A DNA stretch of 64,000 nucleotides from NCBI RefSeq assembly GCF_003589595.1, contig NW_020654748.1, positions 5,383,167 to 5,447,166 of the forward strand, in the 5' to 3' direction. Under the pieces are notes generated by a model, which searched no databases, had not been told where the DNA came from, and saw only the letters and a list, made by a program, of their open reading frames with translations. The translations under genes were made by a program, and so were the position numbers. Shown here piece after piece: positions 22,290 through 34,900 of the stretch (position 1 is the first letter of the stretch; each line of letters opens with the position of its first letter). The stretch is from Hyposmocoma kahamanoa. Lineage: Eukaryota; Arthropoda; Insecta; Lepidoptera; Cosmopterigidae.

Positions 22290-23560
22290 TTCTTTCGTTC
22301 AATTAGCATATGTACAATCCATCCTCATCATAATTGCACTATGTATGTTTTAATTTTTTTTGTATCGTGTATACTTTTGTAGCTGTATTGTCACGTGTTG
22401 TAACATAGTTTGCGTAGCCGTACTTAGCCGTCTTATGACCCGTTTAATTAGCAAGCCAATATTGCCGTTCATCACGATAATAAATTCTGCTTCCCTTTAA
22501 ACGACTTGTTAAAATTAATTACCCGTGCTAATAATAGTACGGAACTACGTGTCAACGTCCAACGTAAAATGATCTCTGACAATTTATCCCTTACAAGACA
22601 AATGGGCGTCATTTATAAATTGACGAAAATTAATAATTCACATCATAGAATATGACATTTTGATTAGAACTGAGCAAATAACTTTTGTCATCAAAATTTA
22701 AGTTACTTTTGCGTGATTTTTCACGATGGAGACAAAAGGGAAGCATTGTCTTGTAAAGTTTATATACAAAATCAAAATTATATTGTTATCGTAGATATAG
22801 TGTAAAAGAGCTGGTGTCCGCAAATCGACGTCTAGGTGCCTATGTTGTATGTAAGTGATATTATTACGTCTCATAAAGTTACTTATTTTATACTTGTGTA
22901 ATCGGATTTTTTAAGGCTAGCCTTTTCCCACCTTTTTTACACGCGAAATTTTTTCAAACATACAAACACACATCGTTGTTCTTGAACATTTCATCAATAG
23001 AAAGGTATCTTACAGACATCCCCAATTTGTTTTTATTTTGATTTTGTTGTTTTATTTTGAAGTCTCCGTCAACTCAGTTTTCTTAACGTATCGATAGCAT
23101 ACACTATGTTATCGCGACACAGAACTTGGCCACACTGACCGCGTCACGTAGTAGCCGCGATGCTGAACTGTTCATGAGATATGTTTGACATCGTGTTGAA
23201 AGGATTTGATAATCGGCCAAATGCATAGATATAGGAAAAAAGGGGAGATATCTAACGACGCTATGTAAGATCGGGTACCGATGTCGCCACTTTTTAGCTT
23301 GTGTGCAATTCAAACTTTACGGTCTATTATCTACTACCATGACTTAAAGATTTTGATTGGGTGGGGTTTAAAATGTGAAAACGACGTAATACAATTTTAA
23401 AATTTAACAAAATTAAAATTACAGTCACTTGAGCAAGTGTTATATTACAATATTTCAGTATTTTTTTTCATTCTGGTTCAGCCATTCACCATCAGGTGGC
23501 GTTTTAGGAAAAGTGCTACTAGTATATAATAGCTAACTATTACACGTTAGATAGCGCTGA
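22290..23560. other. Intergenic, no gene seen
   Basis: AT-rich sequence. One notable word near 23226-23250 recurs inverted at 25171-25196. No coding signal. Confidence 0.35.
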
Positions 23561-23569
23561 AACTCATTT

Positions 23570-24050
23570 TCCGTTACGCTAAGAACTCACGGAGCGGTTT
23601 TCACCCGCGTCTGCCGCGGGACCACGGCATCTGTAGAATGTAATAGTTAAGTATGTAAAATTAGTAGCACATTTCACGGCGCGTTTTACGCCTGTAGTGG
23701 TGACGGTTTCTCGCGGTTGCCGCGGCGGGGTACTAGTAGAACCGCGCAGGACGCGATCACCTGCGCGCTTGGCGGCCGTCGTCGCCCGCGCACTTGGGCG
23801 GTCAGTTCAGGCGCAATGTGGTGCAGGCGCACGCGGGGTTAGTTTTCTGTTAACTGCGGGACTTGCGATTAACTCCCACTAACTTCGCGGTCCGTTCCGC
23901 AATCGCAACGGTTTCGTGCCCGCAATCGTGGCGGCTACGTGCCCGCACAAACTTGCAGGGTCGGAGTATTGAAATAAAACCGCTGTCCAGCAGCACCGGC
24001 GGGCGCAGATGGAAACCGCTCCACGAATTGTTAACCATATTAACCTTAAA
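23570..24050. other. GC-rich block, unassigned
   Basis: CpG-rich stretch with open frames on both strands (up to about 60 codons), none with a recognisable product. It could be a repeat tail or a CpG-rich promoter-like patch; I cannot tell. Confidence 0.3.
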
Positions 24051-24427
24051 CTGACTCTACTCAACGAGGGATGTGGTCCTACCTAATCGATAGTTAGAAA
24101 CCATGTGGCTGTTTTTAATATTAAAAAAATATTCCACTTTTCATACTATACCTACACTGGTACTGGTGTATTATTAAATTAATATATTTATATCAATTAT
24201 TATTATTTTCTTAATGGCGGCCACTAGCCTTGGGCCAATGTCGGTTTTATAAGAATACTATAAAAAATATGGCGATTGTCGCCAGTGTCAGTTTTCCATT
24301 ACACGTTACCACGGGTTGGTGAGGTTGTCACTGTCAATTGTAAACTCGAACCGGCAACGAATTTAATAAATTAAATTATGTTGTTGTTTTATGAAGGATT
24401 TATGTAATTTTCTATAATTGTTTCTAA

Positions 24428-24455
24428 TTTATTTTGCATGCACATGCAAAATAAA
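24428..24455. repeat. Short hairpin
   Basis: TTTATTTTGCATG and its complement around a 2-base loop. Confidence 0.8.
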
Positions 24456-25309
24456 GCCGATTTTATTTTATTAATTTTTGAAATGCATTTGCTATGGAAA
24501 TTTAAACAAAGTCAGAATTAGTAATAAGAAAACCAATCTTTCGATTTTCCTGCAGCTTCAATCCAACCTTCTTTTATTTTGAACTCATTGGAAAAACTTT
24601 AATATTAAAAATACTCTACGTTTAATCTACGAGTATAATGGAACTTAAATATCTAAATCAATAATACACATACATTTTTCTTCAAGCAACAGCGACATAC
24701 AAATTGACATGAAATTGAAACGGTTTTCCGAAATATGAGTTCTGTTAAAGTTACTGGAAATAAAATGTTTAGTGATAATAATAATAAAATAAAAGAAATC
24801 AATTTAACGTGAATGCTTTTCGCTTCGATATTTTAGGGACATTAATTACAAAAATCATAGTAAGAAATTCAAACATTTCAGTAAAAATTTATTGTCGATA
24901 AACATCAGTCATCGTAAATGAACACTACATCACTATATTTGAGTCTAGAAATTTCTATGGAGACAAAAAGAAAAAATAGAATAATAATAGAAATAGTAAC
25001 TAAAAATGCAAATAGCCGGTGGAATGTTATCTCACTGGTTTTAAAATTTTTGTTCAAATTCTTGTATGTACAACGATCGCCATGTCACTGGGGCGATGTT
25101 TGTAGGCGTGTCACCTCGATGTGATCATTTTGATAATATCGAGACGACACAAACCACGCCCCCATACCAAATCTCCCCTTTTTTCCTATATAGATGCGCC
25201 AGACATACAGGCATTACGATTCGTAAGTAATTGTGGGGTAGCTGCTTTCATGCACCCTAAATTCATTACTGGGAGATGATTACTAGAGACTAAAGTTATT
25301 GCTTTAATT

Positions 25310-25485
25310 ATTTATACAAAGATCGAATTCCTTCGATCCGGCCGTGTTCGAACCGACGTCTTCTAGCATACCGTGCCAGACGCTATACCAACTAAGCAAC
25401 GGAATGAACTAGCGGACCTCACGAGTTTTTCTGTGTTTGTTATCGTGTCTTTGTATTTGATTTTTTCAACGACTTTTTAGCCGTA
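25310..25485 (-). mobile_element. tRNA-derived SINE (family S2), copy 1
   Basis: Reverse tRNA-like head with GTTCGAACCGACGTC and CCAACTAAGCAACGGAA, then a shared body (GACCTCACGAGTTTTTCTGTG). Copies at 31020-31215 and 60825-60945. Confidence 0.7.
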
Positions 25486-25919
25486 GCTCCATCTATGAGA
25501 AAATATTTCGTCACCCAGTTAGATACCTTTACCTGCTCTGGCTAGGTATGTCGCTATTCATTGTATTTAAATTTTATTGAATTGATATTAAATTAGTTTT
25601 TATGGGAACTAGTACTAGTTTGGTATAATTATTAATACAAGATCGATGCTTTAATTTGAAAATTTACGACGCGCTTTTCGGTGAAGGAAAACATCGTGAC
25701 ATCAAACAAGGTTTCCCAATGTATTCCCAAGATTTTTTGGCTCACCGCTAGATAAAAGCTAGATAAAAAAATTTCAACGCGTATCACCACAAAAAATAAT
25801 TGAAAACACGTATTTTTTATATTAATTTAACAGAACAAAACACAAGGAAATTAAAATATATTTGCAATGTAGTTTATATTACAGATAATTCGAGTTATTT
25901 TTTTCAAATGCGGTACAGT

Positions 25920-26075
25920 ACCACCTGGACAGCATCCCACCCCCAATTAGTTCCGAGGCCCCTACCCTTAGCCCCCCTAGGCCCCCCTTTGGGAAACTAT
26001 GGCCTAAGACCTCGCTTGATAGGAGACCTGTGCCCAGTAGTGGGACGTATAGGTGGGTTGATGATGATGATAAGA
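25920..26075 (+). repeat. Lepidopteran retroelement 3' tail
   Basis: ACTATGGCCTAAGACCTCG, GGAGACCTGTGCCCAGTAG and a GATGATGATGA tail; the same tail occurs at 43800-43915 and 46045-46140. Confidence 0.65.
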
Positions 26076-26079
26076 GTTG

Positions 26080-26890
26080 TTGCGAAGTCTCGCGACGTTT
26101 CAGGATGTAAGCGACGTCTGGACGCTAATCCGGTCTACACTTTTATTTCTACAGACGTTGGTCATATCGCATCGTCGCCTTTGTATGTCTGCAGCTTTAT
26201 GTCATAGATCATCTTAAAGGGTTATAGGTTCTGTTTAATTTGATCGCCTACCGTTTATATCTGTCCTTTAATGTCGTAGTAGTAAACAGTAATTAACAAA
26301 TATTTACTTAATTACTTTGTCTTGGTCACTTATCGACACTGAGCTCAAAGTCCAAATCTTGTTTACTCTATCCTTTTGACATTTTGGCGTATTTTCACTT
26401 TTTAAGAGCATATTATACTTTGGATATTCATACCGAGAAACCTAAATCCGTAAAACATGTTGATAAAAAAAAGTATACTGTGCATAAAAATAAATGTAAG
26501 TTAAAAAAAGCACAAGTAGAAGAAATGTGAAGATTGCAAAAATAATTCTGTCCTGATTAATCGGAGATACCACTAAAAGTATAATAGGGTGTTGTGATTT
26601 AAAAAAAAAATACTTCAAATCAGCTCGTATGAACATGCTGAAGATAATAAATCTAAATTCGTCCCTTTTTAGTAAAACGATCTAATGGCGATGGCATGGC
26701 GGCATTAAGGTTGTCATCAATGTTGTCTATTTCTGATTGCTAATAGAAATCGAATTTTTTTATTACAATATTCTAATCATGACACAACATCTTATATCCG
26801 GACTGTACAATATAACTTTTTTTTGTGTTTATATCAGACTAATTATAACATGTACATAATACGTACATAGTTACTTCTATATGAAACAAT
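26080..26890. other. Intergenic, no gene seen
   Basis: AT-rich sequence without a supported feature. Confidence 0.3.
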
Positions 26891-26894
26891 CGGC

Positions 26895-27030
26895 CAGACT
26901 GTTCGTGCGTCAATCGGTTTTCAACAAATAACTTGATAACGTCGTAACCCCTGTTATCTGCGTATTCCGGAATGTCTGCGAACTAGAACCTCTTAGGTAA
27001 CTCATGTTTCTTGCAACTCGTAAGGGTTAA
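26895..27030 (-). repeat. Dispersed repeat, copy 2
   Basis: Reverse complement of 10840-10965 with moderate divergence (GTTCGTGCGT, GATAACGTCGTAACCC). Confidence 0.55.
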
Positions 27031-27299
27031 TTTATAGCAACAGTTTTGTTTTTTAATTAGAATTAGATTCGAGTTTGCTGAGATCGCATGAGTTGGAAAG
27101 CATTAAAGATGTGAACGAACCTTGCCGACCTTTATACAGCTGAAAGAAATACATTTGAAATTTCATAATGTGACTTGATTCATGACACCCACAACCATCT
27201 CGCACAATTTGAAATATTATTTTTTGCAAATTGGATAGAAGTTCCTTAGGGAATCTTGTGGTTTTCATCATTCCTTCAAGTGATTTTCTTCGTACATAA

Positions 27300-27797
27300 A
27301 TAATAGATCTAAAGCTCTTGAATATAATGTATCTAGTTGGGTAACCATACCCAGCGGAGTGCCCCAAGGCTCTATGTTAAGGTCTTTACTTTTTAATATA
27401 TATTTTAATGGCATTGGTAATTGTTAAAGCTATTTTAATTTGCTTAGCTTTGCTGATGATAAGATGCCAAAAAATTTATGCCAAAACCACTTTACTGACG
27501 ATCTAATTTTCTGAAATCTAACCTATGGCGATTAGATGACTACTGGCCGTACAATAACCAAAGACTAACCCCTCCAAATATTTTTCAATGGCTTTTTCAT
27601 GTAAGTTCAAAACTGTATGTACCTCCTCATCTTACAAAATTTGGGTGTAATCCATGATCCATGAATCCAAGAGACAGTCTCAAAGGCTACTAAATCGCTT
27701 GGAGCCATAATGCGTTACTTAGTCAGTTTCTGAAGGCCAAGAAACTTTCCAAATACTATGTTGTGCGTATGCTCTTAGTATATTGGAAAATGCCTAC
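27300..27797 (+). mobile_element. Jockey/CR1-like LINE reverse transcriptase fragment
   Basis: In one frame: SSWVTIPSGVPQGSM, LLFNIYFNGI, a stop, then LLSFADDKM (27330-27480), the usual RT core with FADD. Further on come a decayed LGVIHDP-type block, SKATKSLGAIMRYL and LCCAYALSILENAYC. It stops abruptly where the copia LTR begins. Confidence 0.75.
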
Positions 27798-29390
27798 TGT
27801 TGGAATTTAAATAAAAGTAGTTTAGTTTATAAATAGACAATAGTGTAATAAGAAAAATAATATCCTTCTGTCATTCTTACATAGCTACATAATGTACATC
27901 TTTACTTAGAATTATATTTAAATCTATTATTAAAACTCCACTTTCATTCAAGTAATCCTAAATCTTCCCTAAATTACAACTGGTTATGGGCCCAGGCCAA
28001 TATTTAGGATTACTGGAAATAAAAATAAAACCGTGACTTCAATAAAATAAAACGTTGTGAGCGACGGTTGTGAGCAATGGTATTATGTTGTGAGCAACGG
28101 ATGAAAAACAAAATGGAGGTTTCATTGTCAACCAGTTCAAAATTCAGCGGCGAAAATTGGCCGTTATGGAAATTTGAAAGTCAAGTATTATTAAAAGATC
28201 GAGGATTATTTAATATTGTTTCGGGGACAAGGAAAAGAAGTAAAGACGACAGTGAAAAAGAACGTGATGAGTGGGATCTGTTGGTTGCCTAAGCTAGGCC
28301 CAAGAGCTTATTGTCACGCGAATGCAATAAAGGCCGCTCGCCCACATCCAGTGATGTAAGACGTCGGCGGAGATGTGGACGAAGTTAAAGCTAGTATATG
28401 ACAAAGAGTCTGTCGTAAGCGTCCATCTACTTCAACAGAAGTTTTTTTCTCTTGCTTTTGGCATTGACTCTGTCTCCACATTTATGTCAAAAATTGAAGA
28501 CATTCGTGTAAGACTGAAACAAGTTGGTCATCCTATTGATGAAAATGGTTATCACCAAAATACGATGATGTCTTTACCTGAGAGGTTTAAACATTTTCGT
28601 TCAGCATGGGAGTCTGCCCCATTTGAAAGACAGACACTTGAAGAGCTGATTCCACGTTTGCTATTGGAAGAAGAACGAGCTGACGCTGGAGACAATGTAG
28701 CAGTTGCTCTTATGGCGCAGCGCAAAAGCAATGGAAGCCAAGTGCCAGTAAAATGTGTAGTGTGCGGCAAAACGGGCCACTCTAAAAAGGACTGCTACAA
28801 AACTAAACAGTGCAGTTTTTGTAATAAGATGGGTCATCCGACTAAAATTTGCTTCCTCAGAAAAAATAAAATAAAGAATAAGAGCAATGATGATCAACAA
28901 GCTTTAATTGTTTCTGATAATAATAGTTCGTACGACATATGGTATATAGACAGTGGTTGCACCCAACATATGTGCAGAAACCAAGAAAACATGTCGGAGT
29001 ATAAGGATTTCGATTATGAACATATTGTGCAGCTTGGAGATGGAACATGTATAAAAGCCCTTGGCGTAGGGAGCATCCGATTGCAGGCTTATAATGGCTC
29101 TGATTGGCAAGTCGTTAATTTAAAATCGGTTTTGTATGTTCCAGACCTAAAAGTTAATCTCTTTTCTGCAATGAGTGCGCTAGATAAAAGCTTATAAATG
29201 TTATTTGATAGAAATTGTTGTAAACTCTATAAACACAATGAGGTTATAGTTGTTGCAAAGCTCGATGGCCAACTGTTTAAGATGATGTTTAGGCATTTAA
29301 GAACCTTAGAAGATGGAAAAGTTAAGAATGGAAACCTTGACAAGTCAAGCCGACAGACTAACAATGTCAAATGTTTCTTTTAAAGTAAAG
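27798..29390 (+). mobile_element. Ty1/copia retrotransposon, truncated
   Basis: The 5' LTR starts TGTTGGAATTTAAATAAAAG at 27798 and ends about 27977. A primer-binding site TGGTTATGGGCCCAG follows at 27981-27995, typical of Drosophila copia (initiator-tRNA half). Gag begins at ATG 28112 (SGENWPLWKFE), is broken near 28292, and continues in 28373-29197 with two zinc knuckles (CVVCGKTGHSKKDC, CSFCNKMGHPTKIC). The protease motif is IDSGCTQHM. A stop at 29195 interrupts the frame, which continues to about 29380. Integrase, RT and 3' LTR are not seen. Confidence 0.85.
28112..29380 (+). pseudogene. copia Gag-protease, broken
   Basis: Gag (UBN2-like) with two CCHC zinc knuckles that would bind element RNA, followed by an aspartic protease with the D-S-G active site. 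Disrupted by a stop/frame break between 28292 and 28373 and an in-frame stop at 29195. Codons after the stop (LFDRNCCKLYKHNEVIVV) still look like copia polyprotein, so the stop looks recent. Confidence 0.75.
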
Positions 29391-29399
29391 CCGAGGAGA

Positions 29400-30600
29400 A
29401 CAAAAATTTGTTTTCGTCTCATGTTGAACCAATAATGGTCAGATAAAAACTGGTAGCTGCACGTGTTATTGTGTCGGCAGCTTCACTAAGTTTGGAGATG
29501 GTCAACCATGAACAGAATGTGACGACAAGTCCGGCTACTAAAGATAAATACCAAATTCGAGAATCCGAGATATTAATTTTATCTCGAAATAATTTATTGA
29601 ACTACTTCCTCTATACTATACAATGAGTAAGTGATGTGATTAATTCGAGTATGGGGTGCACCAAAGAAGCCTCCCTGCACGACGGATCATCCCTTTCTTG
29701 TAGGTCTGGTACTCCCTGGCCAACGGCTTACGCCGATTGGCAATTGTTTTCAACACAATGGCAATTATAGTGTATGCTATCGATAGGATAAGAAGACGAA
29801 TCCGAGTACTTACGTCTCGATACGGATCAGCATCTATTACCCCTAAATATTCGCTGACATTGTCCATATATTCTGACATTACACATGGTGAGTTTGATTG
29901 CCCAGACTTATTGTGTACTATATACCTGCCTACGGGGTTCTAGTAGACGTTACCCGCACCCCTCTTCGCGCGTACATAGGTTTTCTTTGTAGAGCTAGCA
30001 AGACTTGGCCAGTGTGATGAGCAATCATGATCTTGATTTTGACGTATTCAATGGTATTGTGAATGTAATAAAGCGAAAATTCACAGCCATTTTATTGAAT
30101 AATTCATACTCTTCTGACGCAGGTATTGCTCTTTATGCTAGTCCTTGTTGTGTATGTGTTTTTTGTTTGTTCATATTTAGCGCTCCTCTTTCATTTTTAT
30201 GGAACTATAATCGGAATTCTTATTATATAATTGGTTGAATGTTTTTATTATTCTTATTTTTATTAATAGTAATTGTACAAACTGTCGACTAGCGCATGTC
30301 TGTGGTTGTCGACAAACTGTACAGGAATGAACTTAATAAGGTATGGCAAGAAGAACCCTAGCGTCCTTAGGTGTGTGCCTATCACCCTAAGTACCCTAAC
30401 AGGCCCTAGCCCTGACCATGTAAGTGTGCTGAATAAATATATAGATAAGTACGGGATATCTGCGCCGTTAGACCTAAGGCAACAGACGGACTTGGGGAAG
30501 GAAATAAGGGTGTACTGGGATGGATATTCTCAATGCCGGTCACACAGACTCACAAGACCGATCTACTGATGGCTAAAGGTCTCTTGGCCACAGTGAGAGG
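29400..30600. other. Unassigned sequence with weak ORFs
   Basis: Two open frames stand out: 29640-29879 on the minus strand (one hydrophobic segment, then a basic tail) and 30273-30569 on the plus strand. I recognise neither. Both sit between a copia fragment and tandem repeats and are most likely transposon debris. A short CGAGATA...TATCTCG hairpin lies near 29548-29568. Confidence 0.3.
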
Positions 30601-30745
30601 ATGCTAGCAGGAGATAAATTAAACTCAACTGCTATTCAAATACTAATTTTAATAATAAATTAATTGCTATATATATACAAATTTACATTAACCCACACTA
30701 TTACAAAAAAAGTCTCTAAAATCGAAGTGTCTCGTCGGTGTAAAA

Positions 30746-30857
30746 TGCCGTTGAAGCATTATCTTTCAGCCTGGTTTTCGGTCGTTCGTCTTGCTGAGTA
30801 GTGCTGCTGAAGCACTTTCTTGCAGTCTATTTTTGGGTCGTTTGCCTGCTGACTGGA
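30746..30857 (+). repeat. Imperfect 56-bp tandem duplication
   Basis: Unit 1 at 30746-30801 and unit 2 at 30802-30857; shared TTGAAGCA/CTGAAGCA, TCTTTCAG/TCTTGCAG and GGTCGTT words. Confidence 0.65.
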
Positions 30858-31019
30858 ATGTTCAAAGGTTGTTTGAACAGTAATGAAGGTATATATTGGT
30901 TTTTCACCTAGGAATAAATAAATATGTAGATAGACTTGAACGCGTGGTGTTCTTTTTATTAAATGTTTTGACGTGTTTTTTTCTGTTATAATGATTAATT
31001 ACAAATATCGAATAATATG

Positions 31020-31215
31020 AAAACATCCAATCCGGCTGGACTCGAACCAGCGACTTCGCCATACCGCACCTGACGCTCTCCCAACTAAGCTACGGAACAA
31101 ACTACCCGACCTTACGAATTTTACATTTGATTGTTACATTGTTGCAGATCTTTGTTTTTTCCATAGCGCCATTTGTGAGAAATCAATGAAAGTTTTTCTT
31201 CACTCAGCTAGGTAC
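31020..31215 (-). mobile_element. tRNA-derived SINE (family S2), copy 2
   Basis: The reverse head folds much like a tRNA (GGACTCGAACCAGCGAC, CCAACTAAGCTACGGA). It is followed by the same body as 25310-25485 (CCTTACGAATTTTAC, CCATAGCGCCATTTGTGAG), so it is a SINE and not a free tRNA gene. Confidence 0.7.
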
Positions 31216-31541
31216 TTATTGGTACTTTTATTACAAAGTCATTCAACAATTGAATAAGTCCAGGGCCGAAAAAAGTAGTAGAAGCACAATATACAATAAT
31301 ATACTTTTACATATAACGCACGTTGAAGAAATAAGTGAAGTACCTATTGGGTTAAGGTCAGTTACGTTTAGTGACAATGTTATTCTCAACGAGCGATACA
31401 TATTTTGATTACTTATTCTATTGAACTATATATCATGTATGCCTATTATTTTAAAAGTCTAATTACACTATAGTCTATATAATCATTCGCGCGTAAAAAT
31501 ATATTTTGTATAGATCTATCTGACACCCTCTTTATAAAGAG

Positions 31542-31549
31542 TATATAAG
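31542..31549 (+). promoter_or_regulatory. Possible TATA box of the lipase gene
   Basis: TATATAAG, about 280 bp upstream of the tentative first coding exon. No strong initiator is visible at the expected distance. Weak. Confidence 0.25.
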
Positions 31550-31825
31550 CGAGTAAACATGTCTAGCAGTAGCATTACGAATTCAACTCTTCAGCGCGAA
31601 CGTCCCATTGTCTAACGGGTTAAAAACATCATATTACAGACTAAAACAAAATTTGATAACACATTGACGTACACTGTTGTACAGCACACACTTATTTCCT
31701 TGTAAAGTGAGGTTTGGAATTGACTAACAGTGAGACGTGTTTTTTGATAAAAATGAACAGAACTACAAGTGCGACTTTGATGCTGCAAACCATTATGGTT
31801 TTGATGGATAAACAGAACTCTACGC

Positions 31826-31916
31826 ATGTCACCAATTTTCCAAATGGATATGGTTAGTATTTTGGTTTTAGTATTTTTTTACTGTTCACCAACTTTTGCG
31901 CTTTTGATAATTTTTG
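31826..31916 (+). CDS. lipase exon 1 (tentative, signal peptide)
   Basis: In-frame ATGs at 31826, 31844 and 31850, followed by a hydrophobic run ([16 protein letters not shown]) that makes a good signal peptide. Donor GTGTTA at 31917 leaves one base, exactly the phase exon 2 needs. A one-in-three phase match is not proof; another exon in the upstream sequence is possible. Confidence 0.4.
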
Positions 31917-34900
31917 GTGTTACACACACGTACATATTTTTAACGTTATTTGCAAATGAAACCGGCTCATATTTCACTGAAAACGATATGTGTCCTGTCA
32001 TGCACTACTCACTCCTGAAACATTTATAAAGATACTTGGCTATTGTTCAGTAAATATTTGTCAGTAATAGTTTATTCTTAATTTGTCATTAGTAATTATA
32101 ATGCAAGTATTTTTTTCTTTTTTCCCTCTAGACTACTCATGCTATTCTTCATACTATACATTTGAAGCCATACGAAGTGCGCCTGGCAAGCGTTTTTGAT
32201 TATCGGAATCTTTTTTGATGACGACAGCTCTTTCCAGTAGGTAGTCGGGAAAAAAACACACACATTCGACAAATATATTTTATACAAAATTGCGCAAATA
32301 GTCACACAGTAAAAAAAAAATTACAAAACTTACAGAGAAATGCTTAACAGAATTTAAAAAGAATTATTTAATTATGTAACAAGAGGTAAATACTGACAAA
32401 TGTCAAACTAAATTTAAAAAATGTGAAATATTTTATACTTAATACAATAAAGTGTTTGAAAACTTATTTTGAAGATGACTGTTCATTCCAGTAGGTTGCC
32501 GGAGAAAACTGACTATAAGCATTGTAATAATAAATTAAAATTGTGCATATAGTCACACATAATAAAAAAACATATTACAACATTTACAGAGAAATGTTCA
32601 ATAGAATTTTAAAAGAAATATATGTAACAAGAGGTACTATAAATGTTAAACTAAATTTTAAAAAATCTTATTTATCTATGTTATAATAATGAAAAGTAAA
32701 ATATTTAACGTAACTGAAAAAATAAAATTAATTTACGTTTTAAGAATTGCTGATAAAAGATTACTAGAATTTCAAAAACAAAGATGCGTTTAATTTACAC
32801 GAACTTCAGACGAATGTTTACTAAGTAATAAATGTATTTACACGTAATTGCATAAATGACATTTTTGCATTGTAAGCGATTGTAAGACGTTGTTTGTTTG
32901 TTTATTATTAATGATCTTTGCCATGCGGATGAAAATTTAAAATACTGGTTCTACTAACGATACCAATATTACTCCACCTTCTAATATAATATAGGTAACT
33001 TCAAAAGATTCATTTTTATAAATAGCGCCTTCATTTTATTATAAGGAGCAATTATTTTAATGGTTGATTTTGCTATTCTCCAATTCAAGGCGTTTTTCTC
33101 TTTCAATATGCTTTGAGTAGTGAGAACCGATTTTTATAATCTCCTGTGTCAAGTCCCGTATAGTGGCGAACTAGGGGATATTTCAATAAAACTTGATAAA
33201 TAGACGTAATTCCACGTACTTTTGAGGTCCGTTTTTTAGTTTTTTAGTACTGAGATTATTGTGATATGTTAATATAAAAAATACGTTCTTTCAATTATTT
33301 TTTATGGTGGTGGGCAAAAAGTTTCAGAACCCATGGTTTAAGCAGATTCTGTGATTGTAAGTATGGTGATGTCCATAATCACCATTGGCAAAAACGTTAC
33401 CTATACTTCGGTAGCGCAATTGCCTATAGTTCTTCGCCGACATCAAATTTCGTTACGCCCCTCGCTTCTGCACGTGCTCACCAGTACAGTACAAGTATGC
33501 TCTTTTCCCAGCACGATCTACTACCATTCTCTCCATGTTTCCGATCTTTGTACGAGTAGCATTGTGCTCGGACATCCTCGATTTCCAAGTCCATTTTTTA
33601 TCTTTACCTGCCATCCTCCCTTTGAGTGGATCCTAGGATTTTTCGCAAAATAAGTCAAACAATATCAATGGTAGGTATTTATAAATTCAGGTAAACCCAA
33701 AACAAGTAAAATGTAAAGAAAAGTCAAAGCTAAAAGAAAATACAAGAAAAAGACAGAATTACATCTGATTGTGTAATTGATGTCATACATGTGATTGGTG
33801 ATTATTACTTAAATAGAAGAAACTTATTTTTGATGCTTTTATTATTTATTTATTTATTCAATGCTTAGTTATCATTATGTCTACACATCATTATCATATA
33901 ATTATATCTCACAAATCCAATGGACTAATGCTAATTCCTCTTTTATTAGACGATGCGGAAATGGAACGATGCTACGGCGAGTACGGATGTTTTAGCAAGG
34001 CTTATCCTTGGTTGGAGCACCGACCTGACAACTACTTTCCTGTCTCACCTGAAGCTATGGGCGTAAAGTGAGTTTGCACTGTTTTTCTAATACTATTATA
34101 GTACAGGCAAAGTAGGTAGTTTTCACTTTGGCTAGTATTTTTTTATTATACCAAGTGACGGGACGAACAAGTTGTACGCCTGGTGGTAAGCGACACGCCT
34201 GTCCATGACAGTTGCAGTGCGACTCAGAACTTTAAATCGCAAAGTCCTGAGGGACACTACTGCGCCTGTTACCCTGAAGACGTTGACAAATCCCATGTGC
34301 CTGTAATTTCACCAGCCGCACCCTTACCCTTCAAACGCTCACAATAGGTAAATTGGCAGTACTTTACTAGTACTCTTCTGCTAGTAAAAACATGCCCGTA
34401 GTACATATTTGATATGCACCAGTTTGGTAGCCTAATGGGAGAACGGCGGATTTAGTCTCAATCGAGAGGTTGACTGTTCGAATCCCTGTAGCGTCATGTA
34501 TGGCTTTAATTATTGTGTTACTTACATTTGTGTATGATTAATATCAATACCTCTCGGTAAATTGTAAAGGAAAAACATCATCCTGCTTGTAGGAGAAAGT
34601 TCAGAACACGTAGAAAGACATGTCGAGTGCCCCAACCCGCATTGAGGTAGCGTGGCGGTTAAGGGCCTAGCAGTAATAGAACGTAGAATGACGATGATGG
34701 TACGATGATTAATGTGAAATAAAATCGAAATAAAATCATTTAATACTAGTAAATAGTTAAAAAAATAATAAAATCAAGTCGCGGGGTCTACATTATGCAA
34801 AAAACCTAATAAAATAAATAAATATATATAGTAATAAGTTTTACGTTATTGAATTTAATAAAGAAATTTTATAGGTAGTAAAATTGGTTTTATAGTTAGT

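Noticed and set aside
31028..31100. Possible genuine tRNA gene (reverse strand)
   Set aside because: The tRNA-like fold is imperfect and the following body is shared with copies at 25310 and 60825, so it is a SINE head.
34415..34500. Possible tRNA gene
   Set aside because: Has a B-box but continues into a retroelement tail; acceptor-stem pairing is not evident.
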